Shown: positions 11,077 through 23,350 of the stretch, one piece after another
Layout: each line of letters begins with the position of its first letter
Position numbering within the stretch: position 1 is the first letter of the stretch
NCBI GenBank assembly: GCA_036244855.1
Contig: BQKZ01001629.1
Span: 22,437-86,436, forward strand
Source of the DNA: Temnopleurus reevesii
Lineage: Eukaryota > Echinodermata > Echinoidea > Temnopleuroida > Temnopleuridae
DNA length: 64,000 nucleotides
Direction of reading: 5' to 3'
Position numbers and translations under genes: made by a program
Notes under the pieces: model-generated
The model's input: only the letters and a program-made list of their open reading frames with translations
What the model was told of the DNA's origin: nothing
The model's database searches: none

Positions 11077-11587
11077 TTTTCCTGATTTTTCTTTCAACTT
11101 CAGCTCTCTATGTCTTGCCGTTATAGTTTAGGTAAAAAAAAAAAGAAAGAATATTTTCTGATGCACCAGAGATTTTTATAAGCGTGCGTGTGTTGAAGCG
11201 ACCTAAACCCAAATGTGCAAGAATTCTGCAAGACAGAAAATATGGTGACCCACAAGACTTTGGTTTAAGTGATTGTTTATGTCTTTTGATCATTTCTTTC
11301 CTTCTGATAAAGGGCAAGGCGAAATGTAAATAACAGGAGGTTAGAGTGGACCGGTTCTGGCTGGTATTCTGGAATTTGGAGGTCGGAAATGACGTTTAAT
11401 CAAAGTCACTTGCTTACATAGATGGAGATATCGAATTTTAGATAGTATTATAAATTTGAGGACTTCGGTAAATTGCCTAATATAAATCATCCAAAGTTTA
11501 TTCAGGAGTCTGACATTTTTACAATTAACCCAAGACTATGTTCCTAACCTAACAACATTATGTATACCATATAAATTGTTTACATAT
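10488..11587 (-). repeat. SLC17-like 5' region, copy A of a segment present three times
   Basis: Contains exon 1 and about 500 bases upstream. Positions 10488-11527 recur almost unchanged at 25024-26063, and 11178-11587 recur at 14317-14719. Both extra copies begin or end exactly at single N characters, which points to alternative haplotypes or misplaced contigs. Confidence 0.85.
10965..11076 (-). CDS. slc17a5-like: SLC17-like exon 1 (start codon, dileucine motif)
   Basis: ATG at 11076-11074 is the first in frame; donor AAAG|GTAATG after 10965. Encodes MEPEYTKYSNEVDLQR and VYEDSEKQPLLKSTK. EKQPLL fits the [DE]xxxL[LI] adaptor-binding consensus for endosome/lysosome sorting. Confidence 0.85.
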
Positions 11588-11945
11588 TACATTTATTTTG
11601 TGCCTCTTAAGTTAAATTGTTGGCAACATTTCTCCCATAAATATATTGTATCAAAGTATATCCCCTACACCCGAGGCTTAAATATTTTAAGTAAATGTCA
11701 ATTGGTCGATAAGAGCGGGTATCTACATGATCTATCTCAATCAGTAGATCGCTGGGCTTGGAACAAAGTCATACTTCATGGCGAGGGTTCAAACCGAACA
11801 ACCTAGTTTTTTTTTCTATTTTTTTTTTCAATATACATTATTTTGGTAAAATATAACACCTTTCTGAAAATGTGCAATACTGTAGCTTTATGAAGAAAAA
11901 AAAGATGACTAGTGTACCTTTGAAGGTGCTTGTAGTGTTTGTATT

Positions 11946-13058
11946 ATAGGATTTTCCGTCCAAAATCACGAGTATAGCATGAGTGTTAACTATCGTTCAT
12001 TTCAAATTCGACAAAATCCGTGAATCTGCGAATATCACTGTTTCATATTCCTTTTTTCTTTGTTACAAATGTACAGAGTTTTTATTCGATTGAGTGATAG
12101 TTTCGTTCTAATTCATAAAATTTACGCTTTTTTCGCGAAGCGGTCATTCCATTCAGCATAAATCGGATTTCGGTTGCCGCGACGGCAGGATCTCATCATT
12201 TAAATTTCATTTATAGCAATCGAGTTAACATAATTTGCATTTTAAATTGATTTTAGGTATCTTTACAGTGTTCGTGTGATTTTCTTTTATTGAATTCTTT
12301 TTTAAAGATCTATATCAGAATCTTCCCTTTTTACTGCTTCTTAATCTTCATATTTCTTTTTATGTGTCTGTGTATTTGTTTATGCTTTTACCCTGAATCA
12401 TTGTCGTGCATTGTGTGATCAATTCTCCTTTATCAATTGTAATAGTCAACTTCAAAAAAAATATATATAATTGAATTCAATCATCCATTTAATGAACTGA
12501 AAGGAAAAAATTACTTGCCATATATGATTCCTCATATCCATCATAATTCTAAATCATAATCTAAATCATGATTTTAAATCGTTAGGAATTGAAGGGAATA
12601 CATGACAATGTAATAAATAGATGACGGTGATTCAAATGTGAGCAAATAAAAAAAAAATACACTATTGATTAAATAGAATAATTGTGCAGAATGCATATGT
12701 ATACTACCTTTCCTTGTTAGGATTCGGAACATACTCGTATTGTTCACTTCTCCTGTATTATCCGCATTATCAACCCGCTTTCTTAACTTGAATGATACCT
12801 TTCAGAAAGAGATTGCTAATATGATAATCTAAAAGCTAGAAATGACGCTTCAATGATCACTGACTATTTTGAATGCTAACTGGCTCGTTTCTAAATTGAA
12901 TGAAAATAACTCACAAATATTCGACAGACATAGTAAATCGTATGTAAAAATACAAACATTTAATGACAATTTACACGGCAAAACCAATCTACGCTTATTC
13001 AAATGGCATAAGTATCAATTCAAATGAAAATTGCGTGAATTTGGACGGAAAATCCTAT
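11946..13058. mobile_element. Non-autonomous TIR element, about 1.1 kb
   Basis: Ends are ATAGGATTTTCCGTCCAAA at 11946 and its reverse complement at 13058, about 25 bases with one mismatch (A versus T next to TCACG). The interior is AT-rich with no convincing ORF, so it would depend on a transposase in trans. Confidence 0.6.
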
Positions 13059-13079
13059 ATTTGAACCCTTCTCTTTTTT

Positions 13080-13656
13080 AACATTATCCATAGAGGTATA
13101 AAGCACTATAACGCACAGCAATCAATGTTGGACAAACTTTTACTGTTGCAAAAACGAGCAATAAGAATTATATGTCAAGCTGATTTTCAATATGCACACA
13201 CTGATCCTTTGGGGTTTTTTAAAGAAAATTCTAAAAGTAAAAGATTTATATCTGCTTCAAATAGGAAAATTTATGTTTGAATATGCCAATGGTTTTCTTC
13301 CAAATTATTTCAATAACATGTTTGTCAAAAATCGCGCTTCACAGCATCACCACTCGACGAGACAAAGAGATGAATATTATTTGCCTTAACTCCGAACTTC
13401 CTTTGACCAAAGCACATTTATCTATGAGGGTCCTAAATTGTGGAATACATAAAGATTTCTCTATCATTAAATGTATTGAGAAAAAAAATTAAAACATTGT
13501 TATTATCGAACAATAAATAGAATAATTACATTAAAAATTAACGCATTGCACACTCATATCCACTTTAAACCCATTTGTGTTCATTTTGATCATTGGAACG
13601 ATTTTGCTTATGCCATCTAGTGTCTTTATCTCTAGTCATTCAAGATACCTGTTTAC

Positions 13657-13696
<40 letters not shown>

Positions 13697-14155
13697 ATGT
13701 TTGTCTCTCTCCCTCTCTCTCTCTCTGTGTCTGATTTTTGTTTTTCTGTCTTATAATTATGTCTTCACAGGCTTGCTATTGCTTTATTATTGCTTTCCTC
13801 TTAATAATTGAATTGCGTAATATTGTTATGTTTATTTTTTGTAATATATCAAATCATATAAAATGTCTATGTTTTCTGAGGGACCCATATCTTACAAGTT
13901 TTTACTTTAAATGGGTTCCTCCATTTCCATTGAATGCAATATTATAATTTTATCACAAAAATATTCAAAATTTTGTCATAAAATCTTGTATGTACAAATT
14001 GGTATTTATGTTTTGATTATGTTTTGGTTTTGTTTTGTACATTTCCTTTATTTGTTGAAAAAATAGCATTGTATTGTTTTATATTGTTTTGTTTATAAAT
14101 GAACCATTCATTTGGAGATGAAAAATAAAATTTGAATTTGAATTGAATTGAACCA
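13080..14155 (+). mobile_element. 3' fragment of a non-LTR retrotransposon (LINE)
   Basis: Around 13090-13510 broken frames encode LLLQKRAIRIICQADF, then FMFEYANGFLPNYFNN and YEGPKLWN, the pattern of the C-terminal end of non-LTR reverse transcriptases (LQKRAIRII...P.LWN). Frameshifts and stops separate the pieces. It includes (TTG)n at about 13658-13697 and ends in a TTGAATTTGAATTGAATTG type tail at about 14155. Dead copy. Confidence 0.7.
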
Positions 14156-14315
14156 TATATTTTGATAATGCTAGAAAAAAATGAATGAATTAAAGCAATG
14201 CCGGAGAGCATCAATTAACCTTGTAATCGTGTGGCCGTGCGCTGAGTTGATAGATAAACTTTTTCATAATTATTTTTGAAAAGGTATAAAATGTACTTTT
14301 TATTAAATCCTGCCG

Positions 14316-14316
14316 N
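14316..14316. other. Single-N contig join
   Basis: One N; the sequence after it (14317-14719) restarts inside a copy of 11178-11587. Confidence 0.9.
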
Positions 14317-14719
14317 ATAAGCGTGCGTGTGTTGAAGCGACCTAAACCCAAATGTGCAAGAATTCTGCAAGACAGAAAATATGGTGACCCACAAGACTTT
14401 GGTTTAAGTGATTGTTTATGTCTTTTGATCATTTCTTTCCTTCTGATAAAGGGCAAGGCGAAATGTAAATAACAGGAGGTTAGAGTGGACCGGTTCTGGC
14501 TGGTATTCTGGAATTTGGAGGTCGGAAATGACGTTTAATCAAAGTCACTTGCTTACATAGATGGAGATATCGAATTTTAGATAGTATTATAAATTTGAAG
14601 ACTTCGGTAAATTGCCTAATATAAATCATCCCAAGTTTATTCAGGAGTCTGACATTTTTACAATTAATCCATGATATGTTCCTACTTAACAACATTAGGT
14701 ACCATATAGATTGTTTACA
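14317..14719 (-). repeat. Partial copy B of the SLC17-like 5' region
   Basis: Nearly identical to 11178-11587, with a few substitutions and small indels near 14590-14700. Similarity ends near 14719. Lies immediately after a single N. Confidence 0.85.
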
Positions 14720-15803
14720 TATTCTTTATAGGGTTTTGAAAGATTGATCAGACTCATGATCTCATCAATCTGTTAGAATGAAATGGGGTTTTAATAATTC
14801 TTGCAAACTTTATGTAACGTGAATTTTGCTATTTCATATTCTGTTTTTCTCATTTCTTGAATTAATGATGAAAAGAAGGCTTCACGGTACAACGAGTTAT
14901 ATTTCTTGGAAATGTGAGTGGTCCTGAAAAGGACCTATACCGTACCCACTCTCGACGTTTCGATCAACGGTTCTCATCATATTCAGGAGAAGATGATGAG
15001 AACTCGACTCATTCTTTTCTTTGCCCCCCCCCCCCCCTTCACCCCCAATAAAAAGACACCACTCGATGGTCAAAGGATTTGATTTTTCTTTTCTTAAAAT
15101 AGTTCGTTTTATCCACAACATTGTCGGGCCCGATTGTCTGCGTGTTATCAGAAAGGACGAATTGGTATATTTTCAACTTCCATCCTCGTGATAACTTTCT
15201 CTTATTCTTTTCCTATCCAAGGGGGTGCCAATTAAAAGACGTGTTCCCAGCATGATGACGATACATTATCTTACAAAATGAATTAAGACAGTGCAGTCTG
15301 AAAATTTTTTTTGGAAAAGCACACAATTAAGAAGAAAATTCACATCCAGTTTTGGAGCGGATACTAAGGAGGTTCGCGCAACATTAGACGCGTAGACATC
15401 CAAAGGGGCGGATCCAGGATTTGTCAAAAGAGAAAAAAACCCTAATAGAATAAACAAATCATGACAAAATAATAATCCAAAAGAAAAGAAGAGATTATTC
15501 CATTTCACTAACCAGATTGACGGGGAAAACGTGCACATGAATAAAATTCCGCTTGTCAAGACACCAACCTGACAAAACACGTGTTTTTTTTTTTGTTTTT
15601 TTTTTTGTTGTTTTGCCTTTCCTTTTTATCATTATTTCGCTTATAATTTATTTTCGTTCTATCTATCTATTCATTTAATGTATCTATTGATTGCGCAGGG
15701 TTTGAGTGGCCCTTTCCGCCCCTTAAAATTTCAACAAATGAAAATTATGCACCACTATCAGGATGGTTTCGATGCAAAATTTATAGCCCCCCCCCCCCCC
15801 CCC
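14720..15803. other. Intergenic, no gene seen
   Basis: No exon-like frame. Holds poly(C) tracts at about 15026-15037 and 15787-15803; the second one runs into the gap. Confidence 0.6.
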
Positions 15804-16514
15804 NNNNNNNNNNNNNNNNNNNNNNNNNNNNNNNNNNNNNNNNNNNNNNNNNNNNNNNNNNNNNNNNNNNNNNNNNNNNNNNNNNNNNNNNNNNNNNNNN
15901 NNNNNNNNNNNNNNNNNNNNNNNNNNNNNNNNNNNNNNNNNNNNNNNNNNNNNNNNNNNNNNNNNNNNNNNNNNNNNNNNNNNNNNNNNNNNNNNNNNNN
16001 NNNNNNNNNNNNNNNNNNNNNNNNNNNNNNNNNNNNNNNNNNNNNNNNNNNNNNNNNNNNNNNNNNNNNNNNNNNNNNNNNNNNNNNNNNNNNNNNNNNN
16101 NNNNNNNNNNNNNNNNNNNNNNNNNNNNNNNNNNNNNNNNNNNNNNNNNNNNNNNNNNNNNNNNNNNNNNNNNNNNNNNNNNNNNNNNNNNNNNNNNNNN
16201 NNNNNNNNNNNNNNNNNNNNNNNNNNNNNNNNNNNNNNNNNNNNNNNNNNNNNNNNNNNNNNNNNNNNNNNNNNNNNNNNNNNNNNNNNNNNNNNNNNNN
16301 NNNNNNNNNNNNNNNNNNNNNNNNNNNNNNNNNNNNNNNNNNNNNNNNNNNNNNNNNNNNNNNNNNNNNNNNNNNNNNNNNNNNNNNNNNNNNNNNNNNN
16401 NNNNNNNNNNNNNNNNNNNNNNNNNNNNNNNNNNNNNNNNNNNNNNNNNNNNNNNNNNNNNNNNNNNNNNNNNNNNNNNNNNNNNNNNNNNNNNNNNNNN
16501 NNNNNNNNNNNNNN
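15804..16514. other. Assembly gap, 711 N
   Basis: Poly(C) borders it on both sides. The GLYCTK promoter or first non-coding exon could be hidden here. Confidence 0.98.
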
Positions 16515-16800
16515 CCCCCCCCCCCCCCCTTCCCCCATAAAATGATTTAAAAGGGGGAAAATCAGAAGAAGAAAAACGGACAAATAAAGTGTGGAACCCT
16601 TTCTTTTTTCCCTTGTTACCAAAGTGTTGAAACATGTCTCACCCCAACCCCCCACAACATGGTTCAAGCGCAATCTATTTTTTTTTTACTTTTATCAATT
16701 GATAATAGGTACCAAAACATTGTACTGTACCTCTTTGCTAATGAATATGAGCAAAAATTATCTATTTTCCATCTCCTTTTCACACAGGATTTGTAAAGCA

Positions 16801-17017
16801 ATGTCAAGATTTACCAGATCATTTTATCTACTGAAACACCATGCATCGTTCCATGCTGCTTTGACCATTCGACAGGTTAGATATATCAACATGTGTGCTG
16901 TTAGTTCAAGTCACACAACAGGATCTTATGTTGATCGCACACAACATCTCAGAGAGTGTGGGCTGAAGATATTCAGGTCAGGAGTAGATGCTGTTCTCCC
17001 GAACAAGATGGTCAAAG
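16801..17017 (+). CDS. GLYCTK: GLYCTK exon 1
   Basis: Starts MSRFTRSFYLLKHH and ends GVDAVLPNKMVKG, matching the AVxxVLPxxM segment of glycerate kinases. Donor AAAG|GTAATT, phase 1. Confidence 0.85.
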
Positions 17018-19513
17018 GTAATTACACTGTAACCTTGTTATAAAGAGGTTGGATATAGCAAGATTACTGTTGTAACAAGATGAGTTTATTGGTCTCAGCT
17101 CTTTATAGTTCTTTGTTTTTTACCCTGATATAGTGAGGAACCTGATATAACAAGGTTATTTTCACAGTCCCAAGGACCTCGTTATAAAGGAGGCGCCGTA
17201 GTGTAGTGGTTCTGAATCTCGCCTTTCAACTAGAGGGTCGTAGGTTCGAATCCCACCTATGGCGTCAATTTCCTTCAGCAAGAAATTCATCTACATTGTG
17301 CTGCACTCAACCCGGGTGAGGTGAATGGGTACCTGGTAGGAATTTATTCCTTGAAAAAGCTTATGCGCCTAATAGCTGCACTGCTAAAGCCAGGGTAATA
17401 ATTCTGCAATTGTAGAGCGCTTAAGGAATTCTCATGAAGAGTTGATAAGCGCTATATAAAAGCGGTTCATTATTATTAAAGAGGTTTCACTGTATCAATG
17501 CATGCCTTTACAGTTGTTCATATCAGGGAGCATGCCGGGATATCTTCTAGCACACACCCGATCCGCGTATTATGTACACTGCGCGAAATCACTTCAGTGC
17601 TAGAAAACTACCCATCATGCTCTCAGATCTGAACAACCGTAATTGCACACATTTGCTCTGAATCACTGAGGAGATGTTGCTAGAATGCTGTAATTGATTG
17701 CAAATCATCTGCAGATCAGTTTCAAATCAAAAATGCATTTTAATTTGTGTAAAGACTGCGCTTTTAACAAACATATGACCCAATGATTTTTACTGGTACA
17801 ATTTATCTCATAAATTGCGTTACAAGAAAAAATGATTCTCACATTCAAAGAGGGCTGGTAGGGATGTTCTTCTGTACTTATGATTCGACAGGCTAAAATG
17901 GTCTTAAAGAAATCTTTTTTTAATCATTTGACTTGCAAAAATTGCAACATTGCAGAAAATTGAAGAGGGTTATAGCCAGTCATATGCAGCCGATGCTGTT
18001 GCCATGGCCCTATCAGCCCTCCTTGATCCGCCTATATGTCACTAACCATGAAATTGCCAATATTCTTGTTTCAGGTGCATTGAATTTGGAGGGCAACATA
18101 CTAAGAGTGAATGGACAGCAGTACACAGTCAATAAGAATGTTTACATTGCTGCATTTGGAAAGGCGGTGGCTGGGATGGTACAAGCAGCAGAGGAAGTTC
18201 TCCACGATGACATTGTTGATGGGATTGCAAGTGTCCCGTTTGGGATTCAGAAGACCCAAGGAAACCCTGAGAAAGAGTATGTATTAAGTTTTTCTATGAT
18301 CAAGGCTGAACAAGGAATCTTGATTACATATGTAAAGCAAAGCAACTAGGGACGGAGCTGATGTTTTTCACTAAGCACTGTGAAACATTTTTTTTAATAT
18401 GGAGGTTGCCTTGGGGGTGTTGTGGATTAAGATTTTCAATAAGCTGTCATGTATTAATTGAAAAAAGTGAGGGACTGCGGCTAGATGTGGAGGATTGTAT
18501 AAATTCAAGTGCAAAATGTTATCAACTGCTCTTAATTTTCCCTGGAGCTTACATGAAGTTCGTACAAATGAGAATAGTCTGCAAACAATAAAGACTTTTT
18601 TTGCACATAGTGTCGTGCCAAGGAGGGAACTTGTCATGGCAAATGCTGGAGAGTGAATGGAAACGTAGAGCAGTGCAGAGCAAAATTTTGGCTTAACAAT
18701 GTTTATAATTCTGGCATGACAGTTCCTGCACTGCTTGCTCTGGCACTCATCCACCAGCATTTGCCACAACAAATTCCTCCATTGATACGACACTACGTAT
18801 GTACAAACAAAGTATTTCTATTGTGCGTAAACTACATGTATTCAAATTTGTACCAAATTCGAGCCAAATTTTTTCAAGCATTAGGGAAGCTTTACTCTCT
18901 GACTCACTTGTAGGCATACTCCAATGATATCACTGTAAAGCTTAAAATTTCCTTTTTTCATGTAAGCCAATATCAAATCCTAAAATTGAGATCTCCTGAA
19001 TTGGGACATTGGATTCCCATAAATGCAGTTCATAATTGAATGCCATACATTTTGTACTCCAAGCCCAGCCCTTATTCTCCATAACAGTTTGAAAACACTC
19101 TAATTTGCATAATTTAAATACTCTACTCATAAAGCCATCTCATCTTATCATTCTAGATCCCTGCTTCCTAGGTCTGGGTCAAAGGTCAAGATCATAGAAG
19201 GGGCGAAGGACAACCTCCCAGATTCAGCCTCCTTACAGGCAGCCACTGAGATCTCTACCCTTGTCAGCAGGCTCACCGATTGTGAAATTCTCTTAGTACT
19301 GATTTCAGGTAGGGTATAGCAATGTGCGTCCAATGAATCTCACTGAAATCTGTGAGGATTTTTATGAAAAATTTATAGTGAATTTCCAAGCCAGTAATAC
19401 AAACACAAAAATATAGGCCCCTGGAATAGAAACAATTCCACAAGCATACTAAAAGATGTTAACTTTTCAATGGAGCCGACACCACTAAGGACGGGCTGAT
19501 GCCCCCCCCCCCC

Positions 19514-19548
<35 letters not shown>

Positions 19549-22500
19549 TGATTGGCGTGTTAGAATTAAAATATGCCAGAATACGTGCGAAAAAGCGTCG
19601 TGTAGGGAAAGAGTGTAGATCTCGGTGGTCAACTAAGTAATAAAAAAAAATTAGCAAGAAATTTTTGTGTATTTCATTTTATGTTGATAGAGGGGGTACA
19701 ATTCTCCCCCCCCCCCTCCATAGTCAAACTCTTTTTTGTCAGACAAAAAATATGGGGGGACATTCGATGTTGTGCCCCTATGAAAAACAAAAAAAGGAGC
19801 GCCGGGGGTGGGGGAGACTTCCTCCCATCCCTCACTTATTGATGCCAGCGATTCTGTAGCATTTGCTTTGACAAGGGCTCAAGCGCAATCCCACAGGTGC
19901 GAACTTGAATCCACTTGTACCTGTCTGTCCATCAGCTTCCTTTACGCCACATGTCACAACACTCTTTAATCAACAGACGGTTTTTGTCATTAAAATTGTC
20001 CTTTTAGGTGGTGGATCTGCATTGATGCCATCACCTGTTCCGCCCATCACGCTGGACGAGAAAGTAAAGGTCATCAAACTTTTAGCTGGCAGAGGAGCGA
20101 CGATAGAGCAGCTCAATACCGTCCGAAAGAACCTGTCTACACTCAAGGGTGGAAGACTTGCAGCTATGGCACACCCTGCGAAGGTAAAAGGCAAAGATAA
20201 TTTTTGAAGGAATCAGCAAGGGATGTTGAGTGACCAAGAATTGACTATTGTTGAATTCCTTGGTTTTCTACCTGGGTGGTGTTTCATCAAGTTACAAAAG
20301 ACTTTATGAACGACTTTACGCACAACTGGTATCAGTTCTTGTGATCAATGATCAAGAATCCTATGCGTATTAGACTCATTAATGTACTTCTGTTTTTCTT
20401 AAAGTCGTGCGTATCTTTAAGAATGGTTTGGTGAAACACCGTCCTGATGTTTAGTTTCCCAAAGATATTAAATGAAGGTATGCATGTGTGATGTGATTTA
20501 TTGTACACAATATCATTAACGAGCTTGTACATGTTTTGATGTTCTTACGTCAAGAGTTCTGATAGGCTGCGAGTCACCTTTGAGCCTTTAGTTTCACGAA
20601 CAGAAAAATTCCACAACCCATTCATGCAAACCATCATTATGCACAGATCGAATTTCGTAATAGATTTTTTATTATTGCGTCCCAAATGAGAGGCTATTCT
20701 AACAGAAAAAAACTACTTTGATCAGAACATCTTGATACAGTCCTAACAACCGAGCTATTCATATTTAAGGAAGACATACATGCTTGTTGATGCAAGGCAA
20801 GCATCAGAAAGGTTAGTGTACAAATAACTCTTTCTAACCAAACTTGCAAATTAGACAATCAATCATTGATTCGCATGTGCCAATCCACCATGTATTTTCA
20901 TGATTATAACTATAGTTATGTGATTTCAGTTGATCAAAATCATGTGACTGCCAGAACAGGAGTCCATAAGCTTGTGCTGGCTTCACATTAAGTCAATAGT
21001 AAATTTGTATTGATATAGATAGTTTAGAATTTCCCAGCAAATAATTTTACAGTTTTCATTAATTATTCACTATTTACTTCACATAGCAAGATAAGTCTTC
21101 TCTGAAAAGAATTTAGCAGAAGTGGCTTCCGATGTAGTCTTTAATTGATAAACTATGGAATTATGTGCTGTGTCCTAATACATTTAGTTCATTTAGTTTA
21201 TCCTCTTAAGTAGAGATAGTTCAGATTTAAAAGATGCATTCTAATACTGGTAATAAAGGTTCTTTTAATGGCATCATGAAAATACTGAACGAATTCATAT
21301 GAGACATAGTTCATGATTAGTATTATGGTCCGCTCATATAAAGGCACGCGTAATAAAAAGGCACGCATTCAAAATGCGCGTTTTATCTATGGCAAATACG
21401 CGCTAGAAAAACTCTGTAGCTTGTCTATGCATGGGACTAAGGAAGCTTTTGCGAACGTAATTTTTTGCTAATGCAGTCAAGAATTGGGCACAAAATCATT
21501 AGTTTTCTTTAATACCAATGATTCTATACTATTTCATACTAGTCTCTAGAATTTTTATGACATTAGGAAGTAGAAAATACAGCAATAAAAGTTGATAATT
21601 ATCGTTTATTTGATCTGCAAAAGAGCAGTGCGTGCCTTTAAATGTGTTCCAAAAACCACTACAGTTTGAAAGACGTTGTCGGAAACTGTTCCTCGTGGAC
21701 GATTTTTCTGTTTTTTTCTGTTCAATATTTATATCTTCATAATCCTCAGAATATTCTTCTTCGAGTGATACCAGATTCAGTGATTTAATGATATATTTTA
21801 CTGTTCTATATTTGCTCAGAAATAAGGTGCGTGCCTTTATAGACTTCCATCATAATTTTTGTATCAATTCATTTTGCTTAGCCAGCAATTTAATCAACAA
21901 ACTAAGTTTTATTGATCTAAACTTTGATTTATTGTTCCTTAATTTTTTTAAAGTTGACAATGAAATACAATATCCATAAGCAATATAGAAAAAGATGAAG
22001 TTCAGCCAGCCACACTTTATATAACTGTTCTATTTGATACTAAAATTTGCCTTCACACCTCTTTATATGCACGTTTGTAGAGCACTGTTCTAATATTGAA
22101 TTACTAGTATTAGATCAGTCACATATTTGTGTATAACACATGGAGAAAAAAACAATAACTGTAAACTCTTTTGTTATCTAATTTTCAGTCTGATCAACTC
22201 TAGAGTCTATATGAATATATTTTTAGGATAATATGTAATGGAGTGTTGGTATTATTCTGTTTACATAACACAGTGAAATATATATTGTGATTATATCACA
22301 TTCCATATTAGATTTGTTTAAAACAAAGATATAATTGAAGACTAGGTGTAGTTATAGCTTTTTGTGTTGAACTTTCAATATCAAATTGATATTAATTACT
22401 GTTAAAGAGTTGCAAACCAAATTTTATTTTTGTTTTAATTTTGTTCACAGGTAATCAGCCTGATATTATCAGACATCATTGGTGATCCTTTAGATCTGAT

Positions 22501-23350
22501 CGCAAGTGGGCCCACAGTACCAGATCACTCCTCTCCTAAAGACTGCATGAAGATCTTCCAAGAGTATGGCATCGCTGCAGATGACATTCCTGCATCCGTT
22601 CTGGAAGTTCTCAACAAGTCCTCTGACTCTGTAAACAGTTCAGTCTTGAAGCCATCAGGCGGCTTTCCTCATGTTGATAACGTGATCATCGGAAGCAATA
22701 CAATTGCTGTAGCTGCAGCCAAGGAAGCAGCTGTACACCTCTGTTTTGAGACTATGACCATTTCAAACATGATCGACGGGGAAGCGAGGCATGTCGGTGC
22801 TGCGTTTGTTGATTTGGCAAGATTTGTGTATGAAAGATACACATCAGGAACATCCAGTTTAGTAGAGTCCGTAGCTGAAAATCTCAAGGTAAGCCCAGAG
22901 AAGATACAAGAACTTAAAGATGCACTGGAGAAGGCTGTCTACGGAAACAAACCAGTGTGCCTGATAGGTGCAGGAGAGACCACTGTGACTGTTAGAGGGA
23001 GGGGGAAGGGAGGGCGCAAACAGGAGCTTGCCCTGGCTGCAAGCATTGCAATGAATCAATCCCAGCTCCTCCAAAGAGCTCACCAAGATGGCTTTCAGGT
23101 TACCGTACTGTCCGCTGGGACTGATGGCCAGGATGGTCCTACAGATGCTGCTGGAGCCATTGCAGACCTTTGGCAGGTCTCAAGGGCCACTCACCTAGGG
23201 TTAGACCCAGGGACATTCATGGACAATAATGATTCCTACACATTCTACAGTTCATTGAATAATGGGGAGGATTTGATCGTGACAGGATTGACTGGTACAA
23301 ATGTAATGGACATACAGATTCTTCTTGTGTATCCACCAGATAAGTCCTAA
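16801..23350 (+). CDS. GLYCTK: Glycerate kinase, class II (MOFRL family), whole gene
   Basis: Five exons on the plus strand: 16801-17017, 18075-18280, 19157(or 19185)-19308, 20008-20183, 22451-23350. The enzyme phosphorylates D-glycerate with ATP, giving 2-phosphoglycerate, and links serine and fructose breakdown to glycolysis. Family marks in order: AAFGKAVAGMV with the conserved Lys, IIEGAKDNLPDS, the glycine-rich LISGGGSALMPSPVPP, GRGATIEQLNTVRK, LSDIIGDPLDLIASGPTV, the Arg-rich GRGKGGRKQELAL, SAGTDGQDGPTDAAGA, NNDSYTFY and TGTNVMDIQ (MOFRL domain at the C-terminus). The length of about 540-551 residues is normal. The start at 16801 follows a CACACAG acceptor; the N-terminus is rich in Arg/His and lacks acids, so mitochondrial import is plausible. 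Oddity: the exon 2/exon 3 junction does not keep frame with the best acceptor. Confidence 0.93.
17189..17480 (+). mobile_element. Full-length tRNA-derived SINE
   Basis: Head resembles a tRNA gene: an A-box-like TAGTGTAGTGGTT and a B box GGTTCGAATCCC at 17243-17254. The body includes TTGTGCTGCACTCAACC and GAATGGGTACCTGG. The tail is AAGCGCTATATAAAAGCGG plus (TTA)n. Lies in GLYCTK intron 1. A 5'-truncated relative is at 50088-50350. Confidence 0.88.
18075..18280 (+). CDS. GLYCTK: GLYCTK exon 2
   Basis: Acceptor TTGTTTCAG; encodes GALNLEGNILRVNGQQYTV, then VYIAAFGKAVAGMVQAAEE and GIASVPFGIQKT. The only nearby donor, TAT|GTATTA after 18280, is weak and leaves phase 0, which does not match the natural start of exon 3. 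Confidence 0.85.
19157..19308 (+). CDS. GLYCTK: GLYCTK exon 3 (5' border uncertain)
   Basis: Encodes SLLPRSGSKVKIIEGAKDN, LPDSASLQAATEIST and EILLVLIS up to donor TTTCAG|GTAGGG. A good acceptor, TTCTAG, precedes 19157, but it needs two leftover bases from exon 2, and none of the visible GT donors supplies them. An alternative AG before 19185 keeps frame but drops the conserved LLPRSGSK. Confidence 0.75.
20008..20183 (+). CDS. GLYCTK: GLYCTK exon 4
   Basis: Acceptor CCTTTTAG, donor AAG|GTAAAA. Completes the nucleotide-binding loop SGGGSALMPSP and encodes PPITLDEKVKVIKLLAGRGA and LNTVRKNLSTLKGGRLA. Confidence 0.92.
20184..22450 (+). other. GLYCTK intron 4, no other gene seen
   Basis: AT-rich, about 2.3 kb. 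No exon, MITE or SINE recognised by eye. Confidence 0.6.
22451..23350 (+). CDS. GLYCTK: GLYCTK exon 5 (C-terminal 299 codons)
   Basis: Acceptor GTTCACAG before 22451, stop TAA at 23348-23350. Contains the second half of the kinase core and the whole MOFRL domain (GAGETTVTVRGRGKGG, SAGTDGQDGPTDAAGA, NNDSYTFYSS, LTGTNVMDIQILLVYP). Possible poly(A) signal AATAAA at 23658-23663. Confidence 0.95.
   Translation, partial: VISLILSDIIGDPLDLIASGPTVPDHSSPKDCMKIFQEYGIAADDIPASVLEVLNKSSDSVNSSVLKPSGGFPHVDNVIIGSNTIAVAAAKEAAVHLCFETMTISNMIDGEARHVGAAFVDLARFVYERYTSGTSSLVESVAENLKVSPEKIQELKDALEKAVYGNKPVCLIGAGETTVTVRGRGKGGRKQELALAASIAMNQSQLLQRAHQDGFQVTVLSAGTDGQDGPTDAAGAIADLWQVSRATHLGLDPGTFMDNNDSYTFYSSLNNGEDLIVTGLTGTNVMDIQILLVYPPDKS

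Noticed and set aside
15678..16673. Long open frames of 284-316 residues on both strands
   Set aside because: Nearly all residues come from the N gap and its poly(C) borders.
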